Source of the DNA: Streptomyces sp. cf386
GTDB lineage: Bacteria; Actinomycetota; Actinomycetes; Streptomycetales; Streptomycetaceae
NCBI RefSeq assembly: GCF_900103585.1
Contig: NZ_FNHV01000003.1
Location: 460,011-524,010 of the forward strand
Length of the DNA: 64,000 bases
Direction: 5' to 3'
The notes beneath the pieces were generated by a model that worked only from the letters and a program-made list of their open reading frames with translations, was not told the DNA's origin and searched no databases. Of the stretch, positions 10,173 through 20,214 are shown piece after piece (the first letter of the stretch is position 1; every line of letters begins with the position of its first letter). A program made the position numbers and the translations under genes.

Positions 10173-10937
10173 ATGACCGACCCTGTGTACCGCACCCTCC
10201 TTCTCTTCGACATCGAGCAGTTCGGCTCCCGCGACGACGTGGAACAGGCGTTCCTGCGACGGGTCCTCTACGAGGTCGTGGACGCCACACTGCTCACCGC
10301 CGGCATCGATGAGACCGCGCGTCAGCGTGCGGATCGCGGCGACTCCGTCATGGAGCTCATCGACGTCCAGGCCTCGGTGCCGACCCTGGTCAAGACGCTC
10401 CTCACCGAGACACCCGCCCTCCTCCACAGCAAGAACCGTCTGATCGCGAGCAGCGCCCAGATGCGCCTGCGCATCGTGCTGTCCGCCGGCTACGTCGCCA
10501 TCGACGAGCTGGACGGCTGGGTCGGCTCGGACCTCAACCACGCCGTCCGCCTCCTGGACTCCGCCCACCTGCGCAACGCCCTCAAGCAGCGGGACGACGA
10601 CAGCGTCCTGTGTGTGTCCGACGGCATCTTCCAGGGCGTCGTGCGCCACGATCGGCTGGGAGTTCGCTCGGCTGACTTCCACCGCATCACGGTGGAGACG
10701 AAGGAAGGGCCGACCGTCGCCTGGCTGCACGGAGAGCCGATCGCGGAAGGCCCGGAAGAAGCCGTAGGGGGCATGCAGGACCAGGCTCCGCGTGCCCGAC
10801 GCGCCGCAGTCGATCTCGGCCACGCCTCCTTCGGCGGCAGCTACGTCGACGGCGATCAGCACGGCGTCAGCAACGGACACGTCACCGGCGACGTGATTAT
10901 GGGCAGCAAGATCACCGAGCGTGGTGAGCGGAGGTGA
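10173..10937 (+). CDS. Class III nucleotide-cyclase-like protein with C-terminal signalling motif
   Basis: A 254-residue protein. Residues about 5-185 match the class III cyclase core in order: first metal Asp D13 in LLLFDIEQFGS, second metal Asp D57 in ADRGDSVMEL, a strand LRIVLSAGYV (99-108), and the Asn-x3-Arg catalytic pair N122/R126 in GSDLNHAVRLL. All expected metal and transition-state residues are present, so activity is plausible; the product cannot be predicted. Residues 220-246 form a Gly-rich motif (FGGSYVDGDQHGVS then NGHVTGDVIMGSK) that recurs at the start of the next protein. First gene of a five-gene operon; its stop overlaps the next start (GTGA). The setting resembles a Pycsar PycC cyclase, but the family assignment is inference. 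Confidence 0.75.
   Translation: MTDPVYRTLLLFDIEQFGSRDDVEQAFLRRVLYEVVDATLLTAGIDETARQRADRGDSVMELIDVQASVPTLVKTLLTETPALLHSKNRLIASSAQMRLRIVLSAGYVAIDELDGWVGSDLNHAVRLLDSAHLRNALKQRDDDSVLCVSDGIFQGVVRHDRLGVRSADFHRITVETKEGPTVAWLHGEPIAEGPEEAVGGMQDQAPRARRAAVDLGHASFGGSYVDGDQHGVSNGHVTGDVIMGSKITERGERR
10830..10910 (+). repeat. Shared 27-codon motif, copy 1 (cyclase C-terminus)
   Basis: Encodes residues 220-246 of the cyclase-like protein. It is 22/27 identical in amino acids and 66/81 in bases to the copy at 11150-11230 in the next gene. Hydrophobic residues alternate with Gly/Asp/Ser, as in beta-arch amyloid signalling motifs. Confidence 0.85.
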
Positions 10938-13180
10938 GCGGGGAAACGCCGGGAGCCCAGCCCTCCGGATCCGGACCGCCGCAGCAGGCCAGGGATCCGC
11001 ACGGCGACGCTCCCCAGCCCGGTACCGAAGGACCTGAGGCGGAGGACGACAAGGAGGAGGAGCACGACCGGCCCCAGGACGCCTGGTCGGCCCGTCGGGA
11101 CCTGGTGGACCACAGCCCGAAGGCGATGGGGGTCGGCTCGAACTCCCGGTTCGGCGGCAGCCTCGTGGCGGGCGACCAGCATGGCGTCAGCGGCGGGCTG
11201 GTCGCGGGCGACGTGATCATGGGCAGCAAGACGGAGGTCGTCTACCAGTTCGGCATCTCCGCCTCGTCCCACGCCTCGGGCGAGGTCCCTCAGTCGACTC
11301 TCGACCGCCTCGCCCCGCTCTTCGTCACGGACGAGAGCGCCTTCGAGGACCTCGTCACGCGGCTGCGCACGGAACGGGTCGTCGTGCTCGCCGGCCCGCA
11401 CTTCACCGGCCGGCGTACCGCCGCTCTGATGCTTCTGCATCGGCTGCAGGCCTCCCCGGTCCGCATCCTGGTCCGCGACACCTCGCCGGCGAAGCTCGTC
11501 CAGCAGCTCGGCGACAAGGAGCACCGGGCCAAGGGCTACGTGCTGTGCGATCTGACGACGCGCCGGGACGAGCCCCTGCGGGAGCCGCATCTGTTCGCCG
11601 CCCGCGACCAGTTGGCCAAGGAAGACGCCTACCTGGTGATCACGGTCAGGCCCACGGCCGAGCTGGAGGACATCACCCCCGTCGCCTGGCAGCCGCCCGA
11701 CGCCGACGACGTACTGAAGGCTCATCTGCGCGAGCTGACCGACGAGGCCACCACACGCCGACTGCTGGCGTTGCCCGCGGTCACGGACTTCCTCGGCCGG
11801 GACCACCAGCTGCGCGAGGTCGCGGCGTTCGCCAAGCGGTTGAAGCAGTACGCGGACGGTGAGGTCGGCGAGGCCGAGGTCGCGGCCTTCTCGCTGTTCA
11901 GCTTGGAGAGCCAGGTCCTGGAGTGGTTCGAGGAGGACGAGGAGCGAGTTCCCTTGCGGGACAAGGCGTTCCTCGTCGCCCTGGCCGCCTTCGACGGCGG
12001 CCCGTACGCCCTCACCGCCGAACTGAGCGATCTCCTCTACGCGTTCTTCCAGAAGACCGAGAACTCCGGGCTCCACCCCCAGGTCCCGGTGTTCGGAACG
12101 CACATCGGCAAGCGGCTCCAACTCGCCCGCGCCGAGCTGTACCAGGAGGAGGAGAACACGGAGTGGGGTCCGGTCCTCCAGTCCAAGGCCGCCTTCCTGG
12201 ACGACCGGGTGTCTCTCGTGCTGCTGCGAGAGGTGTGGACCGGCCATCCCTCGGCCCGGCCGGCCCTGGTGGACTGGCTCCAGCGGCTCGCCGGCGACGG
12301 ACGGCCCCTGGTCCGCACGCGCGCCGCGTCGACCGTCGCCGTGCTCGCCTATGCGGATCTGCCCTCCACCATGGCACTGATCGTCGAACCGTGGGCGGAT
12401 TCCCGTCTGTTCCGCCACCGACTCGTCGCGGTCAACGCGCTGACGCTGGCGCATCTGCTCGACGCGCCCAACATCCCCCGCATCCTCGACGACTGGTGCG
12501 GGACCGAGACCGAGGAGGTGGGACGGCGCTGGGTGGCCATCCGGGCGTACGGCCTCATCGGCGCGGAGCAGCCGAAGCGGACCCTCGCCGCGCTGCGCGC
12601 CGCCATCCGCAAGGAGTACGACGGATTGGACGAGGAGGACGGCCCCGACGAGCTGATGGTCGGCCAGCTGGCCCAGTCGGTGGAGCTGCTGCTGCTCTCC
12701 CCCGCCCGTGACCAGGTCCTCGCCGAACTGCTGGCGAAACTCGACGACGACCGGCCGGCCCACGACCTCGCCCTCGGCGGCTTCCTCAACGCCTGCGCAC
12801 GCACCCGGGACGGCGAGCGGTTCGGCAGGCCGCTGCTCCTCGACTGGTACGCCACCACGGCAGACAGGCGTGACCCCGCGGCCGACGGCATCACCAGGCT
12901 GTGGCGCACGGCTCTCGACGACCGCGACCACACCCGGGACGCCCTGAGGACGCTCGGCATATGGGTCCACACCGCCGATCGGGACCAGGCGACCGAATGG
13001 GCCCTCGCCTCACTGCTCAGGGCACTGGTCACCACCGCCGCCGAGCACCAGCGCCTCAGCCACCTCCTGCGCACCCTGCACGGTGAGGACGGCGCGGCCT
13101 CACCGGACGTGGCGGTCCGGCTGCTGACCGTCCTCCCCGACCCCGACACGGCACACCCGTCGCTCCAACCGACCCTGTGA
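10934..13180 (+). CDS. STAND/NLR-like NTPase with helical-repeat C-terminus
   Basis: A 748-residue protein from GTG 10934, translationally coupled to the previous gene. Residues 1-60 are disordered, Pro/Glu-rich. Residues 73-99 repeat the Gly-rich motif seen at the cyclase C-terminus. An NTPase-like core follows: VVVLAGPHFTGRRTAAL (150-166) resembles a Walker A loop but with Arg160 where Lys is usual; GYVLCDL (201-207) fits Walker B with D206; YLVITVRP fits a sensor strand. From about 300 the protein is alpha-helical with HEAT-like repeats (for example HPSARPALVDWLQRL, HRLVAVNALTLAHLL). The architecture of N-terminal motif, NTPase and repeats is that of an NLR-type receptor. No database check was possible. 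The enzyme may bind but not hydrolyse NTP. Confidence 0.7.
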   Translation: MSGETPGAQPSGSGPPQQARDPHGDAPQPGTEGPEAEDDKEEEHDRPQDAWSARRDLVDHSPKAMGVGSNSRFGGSLVAGDQHGVSGGLVAGDVIMGSKTEVVYQFGISASSHASGEVPQSTLDRLAPLFVTDESAFEDLVTRLRTERVVVLAGPHFTGRRTAALMLLHRLQASPVRILVRDTSPAKLVQQLGDKEHRAKGYVLCDLTTRRDEPLREPHLFAARDQLAKEDAYLVITVRPTAELEDITPVAWQPPDADDVLKAHLRELTDEATTRRLLALPAVTDFLGRDHQLREVAAFAKRLKQYADGEVGEAEVAAFSLFSLESQVLEWFEEDEERVPLRDKAFLVALAAFDGGPYALTAELSDLLYAFFQKTENSGLHPQVPVFGTHIGKRLQLARAELYQEEENTEWGPVLQSKAAFLDDRVSLVLLREVWTGHPSARPALVDWLQRLAGDGRPLVRTRAASTVAVLAYADLPSTMALIVEPWADSRLFRHRLVAVNALTLAHLLDAPNIPRILDDWCGTETEEVGRRWVAIRAYGLIGAEQPKRTLAALRAAIRKEYDGLDEEDGPDELMVGQLAQSVELLLLSPARDQVLAELLAKLDDDRPAHDLALGGFLNACARTRDGERFGRPLLLDWYATTADRRDPAADGITRLWRTALDDRDHTRDALRTLGIWVHTADRDQATEWALASLLRALVTTAAEHQRLSHLLRTLHGEDGAASPDVAVRLLTVLPDPDTAHPSLQPTL
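11150..11230 (+). repeat. Shared 27-codon motif, copy 2 (NTPase N-terminal region)
   Basis: Encodes residues 73-99 of the NTPase-like protein (FGGSLVAGDQHGVS then GGLVAGDVIMGSK), nearly identical to the cyclase C-terminal motif at 10830-10910. Confidence 0.85.
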
Positions 13181-13202
13181 ACCGGCCAAGGAGACAAGCG
13201 TC

Positions 13203-14561
13203 ATGGCTGACTTCCGCAAGCCGCCGGACTTCGAGCAACCGGCAGACCGGCACACCCCGCTGGTCGATCCCGTCGTCACCGTACGGCAGCTCTCGCGCTG
13301 GGGATTCGCCCGCAGGGCGCTGACCCGCATCGAACATGCCCTGGTCTTCTCGACCTCCAAGGGCGACTACGACGAATTCCTTCCGCCGGTACGTCCCCGC
13401 CGCAGCGAAGCGGCTGCCCGGCGCTACACGGCGGTCTACGAGGTCGACATGGGGGTCCATCCCCACCGGGCGGAGATCCCTCTGCCGAGCGACAACGACG
13501 CCTTCGAGTTCGCCGCGACGATCGAGTTGTCCTGGCAGGTCACCGCGCCCAAGACATTCGTACGGAGCGGTCACCGCGATGTTCCCGCACTGCTTCTCGG
13601 CGAACTGCAACAGGCAGCCCGCTCACTCACCCGCAGCTTCGCCATCCACGACAGCGCACGGGCCGAGGCGGAACTGTTGCGGGTGCTGACCGACCCGGAG
13701 CGCCCTCCGCTCGGTGCCACCGTCGGCCTGAAGGTCGTCTGGACCCTGCGTCTGAGCCGGGACCAGCAGGAGATCGAACACCGACAGCGCCTGCAAGCCA
13801 TCGACCATGCCACAGCCGAGCAGATACGGACCGAGCAACTCGGCAGGGACTACGACGCCGAGCTCGACCGACGCGCCCGCCGACAGGACGAACTCCAGAT
13901 GGAGCGCGCCACCGAGTACGGACGGATGGAACACGAGCTCAGCCTTCAGCGGCAGGAGTGGCAGCAGGACCAGGAGCGGTTGCGGGCCCAGCACCAGGCC
14001 GAACTCCTGCAACTCGAGGCCGAGAAGATCGCGTTCTACCAGAAGTATCTGGAGGAGGGTGGCGTGGTGGCCTGGGCCCTGCAACTGGCCACCCGCCCGG
14101 AAGACATACAGCTTGTCGTCAAGAGCATGCACGAGGACCAACTACGGCTGGTCCAGGCAAAGATGGACCTGGCGAAGGAGCTGCTGGGCGGCGACAACCT
14201 CGAGGAGTACGAGCGGGAAGCACCCAAGCGACTGGCCCTGAACGCCGTGTACGAGATCTTCAACCAGCGTCTGCCAGGCGTCCCGCGCGATCGGGCCTCC
14301 TCCCCTCCGCTCACCCCTCATACGGAGGTATCGCTCGCCAAGCAGAACGACGACGCCCCACCCGCGAGCGATCCCGAACCCACAGCTCCGGCAAACGATC
14401 CGGTCGACAAGCCGATCGACAAGTCGGCCAACGAGAAGCGGAGCGGCACCTTCGCCGACTGGCAACCGCCCCCGGGCTACGGCAGCTCACCGGCCGGGCC
14501 GTCCTCGCCGACCGAGGCACAAGAGTCCGACCACGGCGTGCCCGAGGGACGCACACCATGA
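13203..14561 (+). CDS. SPFH/band-7-like coiled-coil protein
   Basis: A 452-residue protein starting at ATG 13203 with AAGGAG at 13188-13193. Residues about 75-185 look like an SPFH/prohibitin-type beta-alpha domain (AATIELSWQVTAPKTFV...ARSLTRSFAIHDSARAEAELLRVL...GLKVVWTLRLSRDQQ). About 185-285 is a highly charged Glu/Arg/Gln-rich coiled coil, as follows SPFH domains. About 285-365 is helical and the last 85 residues are disordered, Pro/Ser-rich. No N-terminal membrane helix is obvious, so membrane association would need a partner. It ends with an ATGA overlap to the small membrane protein, which argues for a joint function, perhaps scaffolding the membrane components. Family call from pattern only. 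Confidence 0.65.
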   Translation: MADFRKPPDFEQPADRHTPLVDPVVTVRQLSRWGFARRALTRIEHALVFSTSKGDYDEFLPPVRPRRSEAAARRYTAVYEVDMGVHPHRAEIPLPSDNDAFEFAATIELSWQVTAPKTFVRSGHRDVPALLLGELQQAARSLTRSFAIHDSARAEAELLRVLTDPERPPLGATVGLKVVWTLRLSRDQQEIEHRQRLQAIDHATAEQIRTEQLGRDYDAELDRRARRQDELQMERATEYGRMEHELSLQRQEWQQDQERLRAQHQAELLQLEAEKIAFYQKYLEEGGVVAWALQLATRPEDIQLVVKSMHEDQLRLVQAKMDLAKELLGGDNLEEYEREAPKRLALNAVYEIFNQRLPGVPRDRASSPPLTPHTEVSLAKQNDDAPPASDPEPTAPANDPVDKPIDKSANEKRSGTFADWQPPPGYGSSPAGPSSPTEAQESDHGVPEGRTP

Positions 14562-15079
14562 GCGACACCGGGTCAGGGACTCCCTCGCCCCCGGGCGGCC
14601 CGGCTGCGGAGCGTCTTCTGGCCGACCTTCGCTCCGAGATCGCCCGCGCCGACGCGAAGGCGTCCGTGCTCGTGGCCGCCCTCGGAGCGGCGACGGGGGT
14701 CATCGGCAGCGTGCTGGGGGGACGCACCTGGGCACCGCCCCGGCTCTCCGCTCTCGGCATGGCGGTCTGGTGTTCGGGGCTTGTCGCGCTCGCGGTCACA
14801 CTTCTGGCGCTGCTCATGGCAGTCCTCCCCCGCCACGGCACCCACCGCTGGACGCCGGGCGCACCGCTCTCCTACTTCGGCGACATCCAGCGGGCCGTGC
14901 GCAGCGGCCACCTCGCCCAGGCTCTGGCCGAGACCGAACGCGCCCCGGCAGCAGGAACGTTCACCGCACTCACCGAGACCAGTCGCATCGCAGTGCGCAA
15001 GCACCAGTGGATCCGCACCGGGCTGATCGCCCTCGGCGTCGCCGTGGTGACGATGCCCCTCTCTCTGCTCATCGGCTGA
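14558..15079 (+). CDS. Small membrane protein resembling Pycsar effector PycTM (DUF5706)
   Basis: A 173-residue protein whose ATG overlaps the preceding stop by four bases. An amphipathic N-terminal helix ends in EIARADAKASVLVAALGAATG; the A-D-x-K-A signature before the first membrane helix (about 34-54) is what I recall of the DUF5706/PycTM family. Membrane helices follow at about 65-90 and 152-172, with a cytoplasmic helical region between (PLSYFGDIQRAVRSGHLAQALAETE). In Pycsar systems such effectors respond to cCMP or cUMP made by a cognate cyclase and disrupt the membrane. A cyclase-like gene is four genes upstream in the same operon. The assignment to this family is likely, and the effector role is inferred. 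Confidence 0.7.
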   Translation: MSDTGSGTPSPPGGPAAERLLADLRSEIARADAKASVLVAALGAATGVIGSVLGGRTWAPPRLSALGMAVWCSGLVALAVTLLALLMAVLPRHGTHRWTPGAPLSYFGDIQRAVRSGHLAQALAETERAPAAGTFTALTETSRIAVRKHQWIRTGLIALGVAVVTMPLSLLIG

Positions 15080-15111
15080 CCTCAGCCCTTCCGCTCACCC
15101 AGGAGACCCTT

Positions 15112-16134
15112 ATGCCCGACCCCACCGACCCTCGGCACCCTGCGGAACCCCCGCCTCCGGAAGGGTCCCAGCCTCCACCCGCCGACGATCTCGACTACCG
15201 GCACAGCACCGGCCGGCTGCACTTCGCAGCACGCCAACGCGGGCTCGACGCGACGGCGTTGGGCCAGCTCGTCCTGTATCTGCCCGGCACCGTCATGAGC
15301 CTTGTGGTGCTGCTGCTGATCTCCGGTGGACTGGACGCGTGGCTGGGCGTCCCCTTCTGGATCCTGCCTCTCGTCTGGCTGCTGTCGGGGGCGCTGCTCT
15401 TCCACCGCCCCGTCGAGGACTTCCTCGCCCTCCATCTGCTGCGGCTGCAGCGCCCCTTACCCGACGAGTACGCACGGCTCGCCCCGATATGGCGGGAGGT
15501 CACCGCACGGGCAGGCGTAGACGGTCGGACGTACGAGCTGTGGGTCCAGGACAGCGACGACCTCAACGCCTATGCCGCCGCAGGGCACATCGTGGGCGTC
15601 ACCCGGTTCGCGCTGGACAACCTGTCGAGCGCGCAGCTGGCCGCCATACTGGCCCACGAGCTGGGCCACCACACCGGCGGGCACGTCTGGTCATCGCTGC
15701 TGGGCGAGTGGTACGCGCTGCCGGGCAGGCTGGCCTGGCGTGTGATCCGGAGTGTGATGGTGCTCGCAGTGGCATGGGCGAGCTACTACTCCTGGCTGGC
15801 CACGGCTCTACTGATCTTCGTCACCGGCCTGCTGACCATCTCGACACTCGAGAAGCTCTACGGACTGCCTCTCATCCTGCTGGTCACGCCCTATCTCATC
15901 GCGGCAGTGGGCCGAAGGGCGGAACTGCGCGCGGACCAGCACGCCGCCGGGCTCGGCTTCGCCCGGGAACTCGCCGGGGTACTACAGGCCATGCACGAAG
16001 CCGAGCGCAAGGCCAGGCTCGCGGCCATGACCGCTGCCGGCGGCAAGGACCCGCAACCCGGCCTCCTCGCCCGCCTGCTCGCCACCCACCCCGACTACCC
16101 GACACGGCTGCACCGGCTGCGGCCTTACCTGTAG
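15112..16134 (+). CDS. Membrane-bound M48-family zinc metalloprotease
   Basis: Start ATG 15112 with AGGAGA at 15101-15106. The 340-residue product has a Pro-rich N-terminus, two membrane helices (about 52-75, 80-98), then the HExxH zinc motif H182-E183-x-x-H186 in ILAHELGHHTGGH, two further hydrophobic segments (about 210-240, 250-268), and the third-ligand motif E271-x3-D275 in RAELRADQHAAG. This is the M48 (Ste24/HtpX) arrangement, and all zinc ligands are present. Last gene of the five-gene operon. It could process or regulate the neighbouring membrane effector (inference). It is distinct from the HtpX gene at 43.7 kb. Confidence 0.88.
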   Translation: MPDPTDPRHPAEPPPPEGSQPPPADDLDYRHSTGRLHFAARQRGLDATALGQLVLYLPGTVMSLVVLLLISGGLDAWLGVPFWILPLVWLLSGALLFHRPVEDFLALHLLRLQRPLPDEYARLAPIWREVTARAGVDGRTYELWVQDSDDLNAYAAAGHIVGVTRFALDNLSSAQLAAILAHELGHHTGGHVWSSLLGEWYALPGRLAWRVIRSVMVLAVAWASYYSWLATALLIFVTGLLTISTLEKLYGLPLILLVTPYLIAAVGRRAELRADQHAAGLGFARELAGVLQAMHEAERKARLAAMTAAGGKDPQPGLLARLLATHPDYPTRLHRLRPYL

Positions 16135-16167
16135 CCGAGCCTCGGTCCGCGGACGGCGTACGCCGAA

Positions 16168-16194
16168 GGGCGGCCACCCAAAAGGTGACCGCCC
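16168..16194. terminator. Bidirectional terminator between the M48 gene and rpoC
   Basis: Stem 16168-16178 with 16184-16194 (11 pairs with one mismatch) around a CAAAA loop, lying between two convergent genes. Confidence 0.6.
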
Positions 16195-16216
16195 TCCAAC
16201 ACTTCAAACCCAGACC

Positions 16217-20116
<3,900 letters not shown>

Positions 20117-20175
20117 TATGCGTCAATCCCTCTCAGGGTTGTAAGTCTTGGGGTCTGAAACGGGGGCCTGGGGGT

Positions 20176-20206
20176 CGGCGGGGCCCTGTGGGTAAGGGCC
20201 CCGCCG
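20176..20206 (-). terminator. rpoB-rpoC intercistronic hairpin
   Basis: A perfect 12-bp GC-rich stem (20176-20187 with 20195-20206), seven-base loop, nine bases after the rpoB stop. No T-run follows, so it more likely affects RNA processing or sub-unit stoichiometry than full termination. Confidence 0.5.
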
Positions 20207-20214
20207 GACTCCCG

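Noticed and set aside
13958..14557. Upstream in-frame extension of the PycTM-like protein
   Set aside because: It lies inside the SPFH-like gene in another frame; the ATGA junction at 14558-14561 is the normal coupled start.
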